Shown one piece after another: positions 26,508 to 35,262 of a DNA stretch of 64,000 nt. Source of the DNA: Collinsella provencensis (GTDB lineage: Bacteria > Actinomycetota > Coriobacteriia > Coriobacteriales > Coriobacteriaceae); the NCBI RefSeq assembly GCF_900199705.1, contig NZ_LT904908.1:317694-381693 (forward strand), given 5' to 3'. Every line of letters begins with the position of its first letter. The first letter of the stretch is position 1. Both the position numbers and the translations under genes were made by a program. Below the pieces are notes generated by a model. The model did not search any database. It saw only the letters and a program-made list of their open reading frames with translations, and was not told where the DNA came from.

Positions 26508-27377
26508 TTACGCCATGTTTCGGCGTGCACGAGCCGCCGCAACAAGCTCAATGCGCGAAATGATCTCCGACGCCGTCTCCTCGATGGCTCGCTTGTCCGT
26601 TCGAACGATGAAACAGCCCAGACGGCGCATGAGCGCATGGGCCTCATCCATCTCAAGCGAAACGTGCTCGGGACTCGCATACGTACCCGTAAAGCCACGC
26701 GCGACTTCCTCGCCAATACGTGTCTGGCGAATGCTCGATACGACGTTCGTGGTCGAAATCAAACCGAAGAGCTTTGCCGGGTCGATGTCGTACACCGAAG
26801 CCGGAGGCTCGACGCCGTGCATGAGCGGGATGTTGGCAACACGGTAGCCCTGGAAGGCAAGGTACATGGAAAGCGGCGTTTTGCCCGTGCGCGAAATGCC
26901 AAGCAGCACGATTTCGGCACGGGAAAGATCATCTGCCCCCCTGCCGTCATCGTGCTCGACAAAATATTCCATGGCCTCGATACGCTCAAAGTAACGCTCG
27001 TCGACGCGGTGAGTCACGCCGGGTATGCCTTTGGGCGTCATACCGGTAAGGCCTGCTACGAGGGAGATTGCTGGGCCTAAAGCGTCAATGAAGGGGATGT
27101 CATGCGTGTTCAAGTAGATTGAAACATCCTTGCTCAGAGCCGGTGAAGCGATAGTCTGGATGACCGCGAACTTACCCGATTCATACGCAAACTCGGCAAA
27201 ATGCTCCTCCACCTGCGAGATGCTGGTGATTTTGCTTAAACGGACAATGCGTGCGGCATCAGCATCAAACTGGCCAAGTGCTGCCAGTGCGAGCCCGTGG
27301 GCAGTGTTACCCAACGCATCGGAAATGATGAGAATCGTGCGCTCGATATTCTGCGCCGTGGGATCGAACTGAAGCAT
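26508..27377 (-). CDS. Pyruvate, phosphate dikinase regulatory protein (ADP-dependent kinase/pyrophosphorylase)
   Basis: A 289-residue DUF299 protein that inactivates PPDK by ADP-dependent threonine phosphorylation and reverses it with phosphate. The P-loop-like GISRTGKT is at about 160-167. The N-terminal HxxSD-like region reads LIISDALGNTAHG. I choose the ATG at 27377, preceded by AGAGGTGG; a GTG two codons upstream is less likely. It is placed downstream of glyS and upstream of its target gene ppdK. In Firmicutes the homologue (yqfL) also follows glyQS, so this is conserved context. Confidence 0.93.
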   Translation of the reverse strand: MLQFDPTAQNIERTILIISDALGNTAHGLALAALGQFDADAARIVRLSKITSISQVEEHFAEFAYESGKFAVIQTIASPALSKDVSIYLNTHDIPFIDALGPAISLVAGLTGMTPKGIPGVTHRVDERYFERIEAMEYFVEHDDGRGADDLSRAEIVLLGISRTGKTPLSMYLAFQGYRVANIPLMHGVEPPASVYDIDPAKLFGLISTTNVVSSIRQTRIGEEVARGFTGTYASPEHVSLEMDEAHALMRRLGCFIVRTDKRAIEETASEIISRIELVAAARARRNMA

Positions 27378-27397
27378 GGCCACCTCTTAATCTCGGG

Positions 27398-29488
27398 TTA
27401 TTTACGAGCGAGCTCGCCGATGTTGGCGATACCGGCAAATACTGCTTCGAATCCGTTAAGCAAACGGAGACGGTTATCGCGAAGTGCGGGGTTCTCGTCC
27501 ATGACCATGACGTCATCGAAGAAGGCGTCGATGGGCTCACGCAAAGATGCAAGCGATGCAATGACAGCCGTGAAGTCCTTAGAAGCCAAGGCGTCGGAAA
27601 CCTGCTCGCGCACTCGGCCCGTCGCCTCGTACAGCGCCTTCTCGGCCTCGCCCATAAGCGATTCGTCAACCTCGACGCCAAGCTCGGCATTAGCAAGATG
27701 CGCGGCACGAGCATAGGCGGTGGCAAGGTTGTCGAACGCCGCACGATCGTTGGCACGAGCATCTTCAAGCGCATGGGCAAGATCGAAGTAATCGGTCGGA
27801 ACCGTAACGGAACCGGCGGAAACGGCGGAAACCGTGTCGGCGGCGATCTTCTCGTCACGCGCCATCTGCTCCATACGGCCCTTGATGAACGCGCACGCCT
27901 GCTTGGAAACGGCCGTCTTATCGAACTCAAGACCCTGCTCAAGGTAGGCATCCAGGGCGGCGTCGATCAGAGCCTCATAACCGCACTTCAAGCGGCTGCG
28001 CAAAATGTTCAGCACGCCGATTGCAGAGCGACGGAGGGCAAACGGGTCCTTAGAGCCAGTGGGCGGCTCGTCAATGGCAAACATGCCCGCAATGGTATCG
28101 AGCTTGTCCGCCACGGCGACGATACAACCGGCAATGCCCTCGGGCAGATCATCACCGGCAAAGCGGGGACGATAATGATCGCGAATGGCTGCGGCGACCT
28201 CGGGGCTCTCCCCCGCCGCAGCCGCATAATAGCCGCCCATGACACCTTGCTGGCTCGTGAACTCGACGACAGCGGAGGAAACAAGGTCGGCCTTGGCGAG
28301 ATGCGCGGCACGCTGGGCATCCGAGGCGGAACTTGCCCCGATACGAGCCTCATGGGCGATTACAAGCGCAAGATCTTCCATGCGCTCTGACTTTTGCAGC
28401 ACGGTGCCGAGCTTCTTTTGGAAACCGACGCTCGACAAACGCTCGCGGAACGTTTCGAGTGAAACCTTGAGGTCCTCGTCATAGAAGAACTTGGCATCAT
28501 AGAGGCGGGCGCGCACCACGCGCTCGTTGCCGTCGACGACCGTATCGCTCACATCCGGATTGCCGTTGGAGACGACTACGAACGCGCGGGTCAGCTTGCC
28601 GTCCGCGTCGTATGTGGGGAAATAGCGCTGGTTAGACAGCATGGACTCGCAGATGATCTCCTGCGGTACGGCAAGGAACTCCTCGTCGAAGCGACCGACG
28701 AGCACCGTGGGCCATTCACACAGGTTCACGACCTCATCGAAAATCTTCTTCGGGGTGTCGACGCGCAGGCCAAGCTCGTTTTGAATCTTCTCGATACCGG
28801 ACTGGATGGCAGCACGGCGCCGCTCGGCGGAAAGCACGTATGCGTCTTCGAGCACCTGCTCATAGACAGCCGGACATGCGACCACATGATCGCCAGGGGC
28901 AAGCACGCGGTGACCGCGCGTGGTGTTGCCGCTCGTAACATCGGCAAAGTGGGCGGGCACGACCTCCTCGCCAAACAAGCAACACATCCAACGAACGGGA
29001 CGAACGAAGGTCGCACGCTCAGAGCCCCAACGCTGGCTGCGATAGTTGGGCCATTCGATAGCAGGGATAAGCTGCTCAACCACACGTGTCAGGATCGGCA
29101 TAGCGGGTTCAGAGGGAATGTTCTGCTCGGCAAAGACATACTCATTGCCGTCGGCTTCCGCACGGCGAACGAGCTCGGAAGCGGCAATGCCGTTCTTGCG
29201 GGCAAAACCCTCAGCCGCCTTAGTCGGATTACCATCGGCGTCAAAAGCGATCTTTGCAGAAGGTCCGCGCAAAACGGAATGGATTTCTTCGGTCGCTTCG
29301 GCGACGTCGGAAACGAGAGCTGCTAGACGACGCGGAGAAGAGATGATGCGGACATCGCCATGAGCGAGCCCCGCCTCATCGAGACCCTTGACCACAAGGG
29401 TTTTCATCTGCGAAACGGCATTGTTGAGCGGAGCGGAGGGCATCTCCTCAACGCCCAGTTCAAGCAGGAAATCACGAGTGGACATCAT
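27398..29488 (-). CDS. glyS: Glycine--tRNA ligase, beta subunit
   Basis: The beta chain of the bacterial alpha2-beta2 glycyl-tRNA synthetase, 696 residues. The start (MSTRDFLLELGVEEMPS) and the HD-like core with IRDHYRPRFAGDDLP are typical, and the C-terminal anticodon-binding region (DALR-like) ends the protein. It provides tRNA recognition for the catalytic alpha chain. The stop of glyQ abuts its start; the two candidate starts at 29488 and 29485 differ by one residue. The order glyQ, glyS, PPDK regulator matches Firmicutes. Confidence 0.97.
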   Translation of the reverse strand: MMSTRDFLLELGVEEMPSAPLNNAVSQMKTLVVKGLDEAGLAHGDVRIISSPRRLAALVSDVAEATEEIHSVLRGPSAKIAFDADGNPTKAAEGFARKNGIAASELVRRAEADGNEYVFAEQNIPSEPAMPILTRVVEQLIPAIEWPNYRSQRWGSERATFVRPVRWMCCLFGEEVVPAHFADVTSGNTTRGHRVLAPGDHVVACPAVYEQVLEDAYVLSAERRRAAIQSGIEKIQNELGLRVDTPKKIFDEVVNLCEWPTVLVGRFDEEFLAVPQEIICESMLSNQRYFPTYDADGKLTRAFVVVSNGNPDVSDTVVDGNERVVRARLYDAKFFYDEDLKVSLETFRERLSSVGFQKKLGTVLQKSERMEDLALVIAHEARIGASSASDAQRAAHLAKADLVSSAVVEFTSQQGVMGGYYAAAAGESPEVAAAIRDHYRPRFAGDDLPEGIAGCIVAVADKLDTIAGMFAIDEPPTGSKDPFALRRSAIGVLNILRSRLKCGYEALIDAALDAYLEQGLEFDKTAVSKQACAFIKGRMEQMARDEKIAADTVSAVSAGSVTVPTDYFDLAHALEDARANDRAAFDNLATAYARAAHLANAELGVEVDESLMGEAEKALYEATGRVREQVSDALASKDFTAVIASLASLREPIDAFFDDVMVMDENPALRDNRLRLLNGFEAVFAGIANIGELARK

Positions 29489-30406
29489 TTATGCCACCTC
29501 CCCTTCCGAAGATGCGGCATCGGTTGTGCCATCTCCAGCGACTTCGGCCAGGTACGATTCACAGCAAGCCTTGGCAAGCGTACGCACGCGTAGGATGTAT
29601 GCCGCGCGCTCCGTCGCGGAAAGGGCGCCGCGGGCGTCAAGCACGTTGAAGCTGTGGCTGCACTTCATCACACAGTCGTAGGCGGGCAACGGTAGCTTTG
29701 CGTCGAGGCAGCTGTGACACTCAGCCTCGAAGTCGTCGAACTTCTGGCGCATCATTTCGACATTGGCAACTTCGAAGTTGTAAGCCGAGAACTCGCGCTC
29801 GTTCTCGAGGAAGACGTCGCCATACGTCATAGGGGTGCCATCGGGCAGATAGCTCCAAACCAGGTCGTACACGCTCGTGACGCCCTGGGCATACATGGCG
29901 ATGCGCTCGAGGCCGTAGGTGATCTCGACGGGCACGGGATCGCACTCGATGCCACCGACCTGCTGGAAGTACGTGAACTGCGTAACCTCCATGCCGTCGA
30001 GCCACACTTCCCAGCCAAGGCCCCAGGCACCGAGGGTCGGGCTCTCCCAGTCGTCCTCGACGAAACGCACGTCATGTTCGGCGGGATTGAGGCCGATGGC
30101 GGTCAACGAATCGAGGTACAGCTCCTGGGAGTTCTCGGGGCTCGGCTTGATGAGCACCTGGAACTGATAATAATGCTGCATGCGGTTGGGGTTCTCGCCA
30201 TAACGGCCGTCAGCCGGACGGCGGCACGGTTGAGGATAGCAGGTACGCCAGGGCGCCTTGCCCAAACTGCGCAGCAAGGTGGCCGTATGGAAGGTGCCGG
30301 CACCAACCTCGGAGTCATATGGCTGCATAACCGTGCAGCCATGGCTCGCCCAGTAGGCCTCCAGCTTGAGAATCATGTCTTGGAAGGTCAATGCGTTCGG
30401 ATTCAT
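29489..30406 (-). CDS. glyQ: Glycine--tRNA ligase, alpha subunit
   Basis: The 305-residue catalytic class II chain that forms glycyl-adenylate. Characteristic text includes [28 protein letters not shown] at the start and the motif 2 region with [14 protein letters not shown]-like sequence ([14 protein letters not shown]). It is first in an operon with glyS and the PPDK regulator. The upstream gap of 108 bases carries an extended -10 promoter and is too short for a T-box riboswitch, which regulates glyQS in many Firmicutes. Confidence 0.97.
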   Translation of the reverse strand: MNPNALTFQDMILKLEAYWASHGCTVMQPYDSEVGAGTFHTATLLRSLGKAPWRTCYPQPCRRPADGRYGENPNRMQHYYQFQVLIKPSPENSQELYLDSLTAIGLNPAEHDVRFVEDDWESPTLGAWGLGWEVWLDGMEVTQFTYFQQVGGIECDPVPVEITYGLERIAMYAQGVTSVYDLVWSYLPDGTPMTYGDVFLENEREFSAYNFEVANVEMMRQKFDDFEAECHSCLDAKLPLPAYDCVMKCSHSFNVLDARGALSATERAAYILRVRTLAKACCESYLAEVAGDGTTDAASSEGEVA

Positions 30407-30450
30407 CCCGCGCTACTCCCCCTTATCGAGCTTTGAACATACAAGAGGGC

Positions 30451-30459
30451 ATTTTAGCA
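30451..30459 (-). promoter_or_regulatory. Extended -10 promoter of glyQ
   Basis: On the minus strand TGCTAAAAT (TGn plus TAAAAT) lies about 45 bases before the glyQ start, with no good -35. The same 11-base string CTTGCTAAAAT occurs before the cyclophilin gene at 50497-50507. Confidence 0.55.
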
Positions 30460-30514
30460 AGTTTTACAAGCAAAACATGGTGCACGGAAAACGAGGACGG
30501 CATTTACAGATGCC

Positions 30515-31129
30515 CTACAGTACCCCGATGCGGTCGAGGGGCCAGTAACGGAAGAACGCAACGCCGATGAGGTTCTCTTTAGGCACGGGGCCGAAGTAGC
30601 GCGAATCCGCTGAATTCTCGCGGTTGTCACCCATCACCCAAATGAAGCCTTCGGGAACCGTATACGGATAAATGATTTGACCCACCGAGTCTGTGGGAAC
30701 CAGCTCATATGTCGTCCCCACCGTATACGGCTCGTCAAGGGGGACGCCATCGACGTACACAACACCGTCGATGAACTCGATTGTCTGGCCTTCAGTCGCG
30801 ACAACGCGCTTGATGAGCGTTTCGTGCTCTGCACTTGGTTCGACATTTTTGAAGACGACGATGTCGCCCACTTCGACATCCTGGCCGAGATTGAGCGTCA
30901 CCTTTTGAGCAAAAACGTTGTCGCCAACGTGGATGGTCGGCTCCATCGAGCCGGAGGGAACCGTGAAGGGCGCCATCACAAAGGTGCGGACAAGCGCGAA
31001 AACCGCAAACGCGATAAGGAAAACGCCAACCCACTCTAGGAAATTCTTCAAGAAGATCTTGAATTTACTTGGCCTCGTATCCCGCACGTTCGGAGCAAAA
31101 TGCTGAGGCGGACGGTCGTATTCATTCAT
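30515..31129 (-). CDS. lepB: Signal peptidase I
   Basis: A membrane serine protease that removes signal peptides from exported proteins. The 204-residue protein has one N-terminal membrane helix (about 30-52), catalytic S61 in PSGSMEPT and catalytic K107 in LIKRVV; the GDNRENSADSR box is near the C-terminus. The start at 31129 has ATGGAG upstream and overlaps the trmD stop by eight bases. Earlier in-frame starts at 31141 and 31183 overlap trmD more. It takes the place after trmD where rplS (L19) often lies. Confidence 0.94.
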   Translation of the reverse strand: MNEYDRPPQHFAPNVRDTRPSKFKIFLKNFLEWVGVFLIAFAVFALVRTFVMAPFTVPSGSMEPTIHVGDNVFAQKVTLNLGQDVEVGDIVVFKNVEPSAEHETLIKRVVATEGQTIEFIDGVVYVDGVPLDEPYTVGTTYELVPTDSVGQIIYPYTVPEGFIWVMGDNRENSADSRYFGPVPKENLIGVAFFRYWPLDRIGVL

Positions 31130-31883
31130 GCGAATCTCCATGGAATCGGTCAATAAGCTCCTGTGCACGTTCAAGCTCTTCATCGGTCAAGCGTGCAGAG
31201 GCAATCAGATCGGGACGCCAACGGCAGGTGCGCTCGAGCGCGTTGGCACGGCGCCACGCATCGACCTTTGCGTGATCGCCCGAAAGCAACACCTCGGGAA
31301 CCGCATGTCCCATAAAGTCGGCTGGACGCGTGTACTGCTCATACTCGAGCAGCCCTCCGTCGTCTGCCGTGGAAAACGATTCGTCGACGCTACCCATCTC
31401 GTTGCCAAGGGCACCAGGCAGCAGGCGCACAATCGCGTCGGTTACGACCATGGCGGGCAGCTCTCCGCCCGTAAGAACGTAGTCGCCGATGGACAGACGC
31501 TCGTCAGCCAAATCATATGCGCGCTCATCCATGCCCTCATAGCGACCGCACACAAACAAAATGCGCTCCGTCGCAGACAAGCGCCGGGCGACCTGCTGGG
31601 TAAACGGCTCGCCGCACGGGGTGAAAAACACCACGCGGGGCTTGACATCGCCCTGATTCGCAATGGCGGTAATGGCCTCATATAGGGGTTCGACCTTCAT
31701 GAGCATGCCCGCACCGCCGCCAAACGGAGCATCATCCACCGTGCGATGGCGGTCGTGCGTCCAATCGCGCAAGTCATACGACTTAAAATCGAACAGACCT
31801 TTGGAGCGTGCGCGCCCCATAATCGACGTCGACATATACGGTTCAAAGAGCTCGGGAAAGACCGAGAGGGTCTCGAAGAGCAT
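31122..31883 (-). CDS. trmD: tRNA (guanine-N1)-methyltransferase
   Basis: TrmD makes m1G37 in tRNAs with G36, preventing +1 frameshifts. The 253-residue SPOUT protein has the trefoil-knot segment with GDYVLTGGELPAMVV and the loop GGGAGMLMKVEPLYEA. I choose the ATG at 31883 (AGGGAAG upstream); a GTG two codons earlier is possible. It belongs to the rpsP, khpA, rimM, trmD, lepB operon. Length is at the family average. Confidence 0.96.
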   Translation of the reverse strand: MLFETLSVFPELFEPYMSTSIMGRARSKGLFDFKSYDLRDWTHDRHRTVDDAPFGGGAGMLMKVEPLYEAITAIANQGDVKPRVVFFTPCGEPFTQQVARRLSATERILFVCGRYEGMDERAYDLADERLSIGDYVLTGGELPAMVVTDAIVRLLPGALGNEMGSVDESFSTADDGGLLEYEQYTRPADFMGHAVPEVLLSGDHAKVDAWRRANALERTCRWRPDLIASARLTDEELERAQELIDRFHGDSHE

Positions 31884-31901
31884 GAGCACTTCCCTTACAG
31901 G

Positions 31902-32417
31902 TTACAGGTCGAGCAGGCCATCCATTATGCACACGGCGATGGGGCCTTCATGCGGAATCTCGCACAGAACGTCTTCGATGACGGGAATGAGCACCTCGCC
32001 GTGGTCAGAGCCATCAACGACCCACACGTCGTTTGCCGGTGTCTCCATAATGCTTTGGATGGTACCGAGCGAACCATGGCGCTCATCGACAACCTCGCGG
32101 CCGATCAAGTCGTCATACGCGACGTCAAAGGGGTCAAGGTCAAGATCGGACTCGAGCGCCAACACATAGCAGCCCGTCAGACCCTCAGCATCATCCAGGG
32201 TACGGCTGCATGAGAACAAAATACGCGCTCCGTCAGGAGCCTCGGAAATCGACCTGACCGTCGAAAAGCGCTCACGCTTGAACGCGGGAGGCGTCAAAGA
32301 CACGCGCATTCCCTCAACGAGTAAAAGAGGAAGGCCCCGCAGCGGTGCCACGAGAACCTCCCCCTTGGTCCCGTGCGGGCGAACCACACGGGCAATATTT
32401 TTGTATTGAGCCGGCAC
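31902..32417 (-). CDS. rimM: Ribosome maturation factor RimM
   Basis: RimM assists assembly of the 30S head region and binds ribosomal protein S19. The 171-residue protein has an N-terminal RimM barrel starting IARVVRPHGTKGEVLV and a C-terminal PRC-barrel with DLIGREVVDERHGSLGTI and the VLIPVIEDVL segment. It lies between khpA and trmD with gaps of six and 18 bases, the usual order. Confidence 0.94.
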   Translation of the reverse strand: MPAQYKNIARVVRPHGTKGEVLVAPLRGLPLLLVEGMRVSLTPPAFKRERFSTVRSISEAPDGARILFSCSRTLDDAEGLTGCYVLALESDLDLDPFDVAYDDLIGREVVDERHGSLGTIQSIMETPANDVWVVDGSDHGEVLIPVIEDVLCEIPHEGPIAVCIMDGLLDL

Positions 32418-32423
32418 GGGGGT

Positions 32424-32735
32424 TTAGCCCATGACCTCAACCTCGACGGACGTGTCGAGGCGAGCGGCCAATGCACGGGCAAGCGTGCGAATGGCCTTAA
32501 TGGTGCGACCGTGACGGCCGATAACCTTGGCAACGTCGCCATCGGCGACGGTGACCTCGATCGTAGAGGAACCGACCCCGTCGATGACCTCGAGACTCAC
32601 ACCATCAGCGTCATCGACGATGTTGACGACGAGATACTCGACCAGATCCGCGATACGGTCGGAGACAAACTCCTCGGCATCGGTTGCGTCAACAGCGGTC
32701 TCGACGTCCAGCTCGGAGATCAACTCTTCAGACAC
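32424..32735 (-). CDS. khpA: KH-domain RNA-binding protein KhpA
   Basis: A small KH protein (103 residues) with the GxxG loop GRHG at 73-76 inside VAKVIGRHGRTIKAIRTL. KhpA-type proteins bind RNA, often with KhpB, and affect cell size and small RNAs in Gram-positives. About 25 acidic residues precede the domain (ELDVETAVDATDAEEF), an extension compared with the usual 76-80-residue form. Its place between rpsP and rimM is the standard one. Confidence 0.93.
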   Translation of the reverse strand: MSEELISELDVETAVDATDAEEFVSDRIADLVEYLVVNIVDDADGVSLEVIDGVGSSTIEVTVADGDVAKVIGRHGRTIKAIRTLARALAARLDTSVEVEVMG

Positions 32736-32737
32736 CG

Positions 32738-33103
32738 TTACTCCTCAGCGCCCTCAGCAGCCTCGGCGGCGGCAGCAGCCTCCTCCTCAGCCTTGCGAGC
32801 GGCCTCCTCGGCCTCCTTGGCAAGCTGCTTCTTGGACTTCTTGGGGGCGGCGGCAACCTTCTCGCCCTCATTGGCGGCCTTCACCAGAGCGGCGACGGCA
32901 TCGGTGAGCTGAGCGCCCTTGGACTGCCAATCAGCGATCTTCTCAAGGTCAAGGGAGATGACCTTCGGGTTGGTCATGGGGTTGTAACGACCGACCTCCT
33001 CGATGGGACGGCCATCACGACGGGTGCGGGAATCGGCCACGACGACGCGGTAGTACGGACGCTTCTTAGAGCCGTGACGGGCAAGGCGAATCTTGACTGC
33101 CAA
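32738..33103 (-). CDS. rpsP: Ribosomal protein S16 with a long acidic/alanine-rich tail
   Basis: S16 binds 16S rRNA in the 30S body. The core (1-80) has [25 protein letters not shown] and the [10 protein letters not shown] segment. I place the start at a TTG (33103): AAGGAG lies six bases upstream and the next residues match the usual S16 start. An ATG 14 codons earlier gives a lead that S16 proteins do not have. The 121 residues include a C-terminal tail of about 35 residues made of Lys, Glu and Ala, likely a charged helix. First gene of its operon. Confidence 0.95.
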   Translation of the reverse strand: MAVKIRLARHGSKKRPYYRVVVADSRTRRDGRPIEEVGRYNPMTNPKVISLDLEKIADWQSKGAQLTDAVAALVKAANEGEKVAAAPKKSKKQLAKEAEEAARKAEEEAAAAAEAAEGAEE

Positions 33104-33226
33104 TGCAAACTCCTTCACTTGCGCAGCACTCAGCTGCTTTTCCATAAACAGGACAATCTACATGCCAACGACTTGACGGGAAGCATGTGAGACCGGCTTC
33201 ATTAGGAAAGTCGCAAGCAATTCAGT

Positions 33227-33254
33227 ATCTTATCCGAGTTTGCGCGGAATGCAA
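33227..33254 (-). promoter_or_regulatory. Promoter of the rpsP operon
   Basis: On the minus strand -35 TTGCAT (33254-33249) and -10 TAAGAT (33232-33227) are 16 bases apart, giving a leader of about 115 bases before the rpsP start. It is divergent from the dinB promoter. Confidence 0.55.
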
Positions 33255-33288
33255 GCAAGTTCACGCAGCGTACATCCCTCATTTTAGG

Positions 33289-33294
33289 TATACT
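33289..33294 (+). promoter_or_regulatory. -10 element of dinB giving a leaderless mRNA
   Basis: TATACT ends seven bases before the dinB ATG, so transcription would begin at or next to the A of the start codon. There is no ribosome site between them and no LexA box nearby. Confidence 0.6.
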
Positions 33295-33300
33295 CATCAC

Positions 33301-34647
33301 ATGGACGACATCGAACATACATACGGTTTTCCCACAGCACCCTGCTCGGAGATTTCCGAGCAGACGCTCGATGCCACCACGCTCGCGTCGGGTCTATTCG
33401 GTTCGTGGAGCGGGCCGGCCATCGGGCTCATGGATCTCGATGCGTTTTTTGCCAGTGTGGAACAGCTCGATCATCCCGAATGGCGCGGTAAACCTGTAAT
33501 CGTGGGCGGTAGTCCCGAACGCCGCGGTGTCGTTTCGACGTGTTCGTATGAGGCACGCGTGTTTGGAGTTCACTCTGCCATGTCCTCTGCGCAGGCAAAA
33601 CGCCTGTGTCCCCAAGCCATTTGGACACCGGGACATTTTGGCAGATACCGTGAGATGAGCGCTGCCATCATGGATATCTTGGCAGACGAAACCCCCTTCG
33701 TCGATCAAGTTTCCATCGACGAGGCATTCTTCGATATCTCCCCTGGCAGGTTTTCGGCAGAAAGCCCCCTCGCCATCGCACGGCGCATCTCGAATCGCGT
33801 CGCAAAGCTGGGCGTGACCTGCTCCATTGGACTGGGCTGCAACAAAACGGTTGCGAAAATCGCCAGCGAACGCGAAAAACCACGTGGGCTCACCGTTGTA
33901 CTCCCCGGTACGGAGGCAGGATTTTTGGCCCCACTGCCCGTGCGCGCCATGAGTGGAATTGGAAAGGCCGCGGAAAAGGCCCTTGTCCAGGTGGGGATCC
34001 GTACGCTCGGTCAACTTGCCGAGGCATCGGACACGCTGCTCTCCCCCATCTTCGGTATCAACGCCGACCTTATGCGCATGCGTGCGGCGGGTAAAGAAGT
34101 GAGCGAGGTCACACCCTACGATACGCCCGAGGACGTCAAATCGATCAGCAACGAGCGCACGTTTGCCTCCGATCTCACCGACCGCGCGGATATCGAAGCC
34201 GCAATCATCCTGTTGGCGGAGTCGGTGGGTCGGCGCCTGCGTCGTAAGAATCTTGCGGGACGCACCGTCACACTCAAACTCAAATACTCCTATGGTGAAG
34301 GACGCACTATCCAACGCAAGCTCGCCCATCCCACCGATGACGAGAACGTGTTCGCACCTGTGGCGATCGAGCTTTTGGGGAACATCTGGTCGGAAGGAAC
34401 CCATGTACGGCTGGCGGGAATCGGCATTAGCGATTTCCATGACGAGGAAGGCATCCAAACGGACCTGTTCTGTGAGGTGGACGAACGCGGCGCGATGTCA
34501 AGTGAGCGCCGCAAGCTCTCTGTGACCATGGATGCCGTACGCGACAAGTTCGGAACTGACGCCGTAACGTTCGGCCGAGCCACGCGCTTTAACGGAGAAC
34601 TGGTCGATCCGTCCAAATTCCTCAATCAGAACAAACCGAACGATTGA
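33301..34647 (+). CDS. dinB: DNA polymerase IV (Y family)
   Basis: A translesion polymerase of 448 residues. The catalytic acidic residues are D45 in LMDLDAFF and D140-E141 in SIDEAFFD. The thumb has a helix-hairpin-helix region around MSGIGKAAEKAL, and the little-finger domain begins near residue 285. About 38 residues precede the catalytic core, longer than E. coli DinB. The start at 33301 is just after a TATACT element; an earlier in-frame ATG at 33187 lies in the rpsP leader region and gives a lead unlike DinB. Unlike recA and lexA, no SOS box is visible. Confidence 0.92.
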   Translation: MDDIEHTYGFPTAPCSEISEQTLDATTLASGLFGSWSGPAIGLMDLDAFFASVEQLDHPEWRGKPVIVGGSPERRGVVSTCSYEARVFGVHSAMSSAQAKRLCPQAIWTPGHFGRYREMSAAIMDILADETPFVDQVSIDEAFFDISPGRFSAESPLAIARRISNRVAKLGVTCSIGLGCNKTVAKIASEREKPRGLTVVLPGTEAGFLAPLPVRAMSGIGKAAEKALVQVGIRTLGQLAEASDTLLSPIFGINADLMRMRAAGKEVSEVTPYDTPEDVKSISNERTFASDLTDRADIEAAIILLAESVGRRLRRKNLAGRTVTLKLKYSYGEGRTIQRKLAHPTDDENVFAPVAIELLGNIWSEGTHVRLAGIGISDFHDEEGIQTDLFCEVDERGAMSSERRKLSVTMDAVRDKFGTDAVTFGRATRFNGELVDPSKFLNQNKPND

Positions 34648-34767
34648 GTTCGACGTCACGCAATCTATCGAATATGCCCAGGAGCCGATTGGACACCTGG
34701 TCATATTCAGTAAACGAGACGTTGAAATCTCAGAGCGCTCGTCACAACAAATGACGAGATGGTGATC

Positions 34768-35241
34768 CTATAGCTCAACGGTAGGCGCATCGCCCCACAG
34801 CTTCTCGAGACGATAATACGCGCGAGCCTCGGGCGTGAAGGAGTGAACGATCACCGAGCCATAATCCATGAGAATCCAAGAGCGCTCTTCACGGCCTTCG
34901 ATGGAGAAGGGGTGCTCGTCGCTGCAATGCTGAGCCACACGCTCCTCAACCTCGTCGACAATGGCATCGACCATGCGGGTATTGGAACCCGTGGCAATGA
35001 CGAAGTAATCGCACACGTCGGAAAGCTCGGTAAGATCGATGATGCAGACGTCCTCGGCGCCCTTGAACTCTGCAGCTGCCGCAGCGGTACGAGCAACATC
35101 AAGGGCAGACACACCTGTGCTCGAAGGCGTGGCAGCACTCCGTTCCACGGATGCCGTGGAACCTTCCTCGACCTCTTCGGTTTTCTTCGCCGGAATGCTC
35201 GCCGCATACTCAAGGAGCTGGGCATCGGTCATATCAGTCAT
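34768..35241 (-). CDS. rsfS: Ribosome silencing factor RsfS
   Basis: RsfS binds L14 on the 50S subunit and blocks subunit joining in starvation. The 157-residue protein has the DUF143 core from about residue 45: DVCDYFVIATGSNTRMVDAIVDEVEE and the ending SWILMDYGSVIVHSFTPEARAYYRLEKLWGD region. The first 45 residues (with EEVEEGSTASVERSAATPSS) are a poorly conserved lead not present in most homologues. AAAGG precedes the ATG at 35241. It ends the obg, nadD, yqeK, rsfS run, a conserved order. Confidence 0.93.
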   Translation of the reverse strand: MTDMTDAQLLEYAASIPAKKTEEVEEGSTASVERSAATPSSTGVSALDVARTAAAAAEFKGAEDVCIIDLTELSDVCDYFVIATGSNTRMVDAIVDEVEERVAQHCSDEHPFSIEGREERSWILMDYGSVIVHSFTPEARAYYRLEKLWGDAPTVEL

Positions 35242-35262
35242 ATGCAAGCCTTTCAAACTGAA

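Noticed and set aside
30407-30514. Possible T-box riboswitch before glyQ
   Set aside because: The gap is only 108 bases and lacks the long specifier stem and the T-box antiterminator sequence.
30499-30514. Hairpin GGCAT/ATGCC just after lepB
   Set aside because: The stem has five base pairs and is followed by a broken T run (TCCTCGTTTTCC), so it is too weak to call a terminator.
33187-33300. Longer DinB starting at 33187
   Set aside because: The extra 38 residues overlap the rpsP promoter region and do not resemble DinB. The -10 element lies right before 33301.
34738-34758. Inverted repeat CTCGTCA...TGACGAG between dinB and rsfS
   Set aside because: There is no T run on either strand, so terminator function is unsupported. 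It may be chance.
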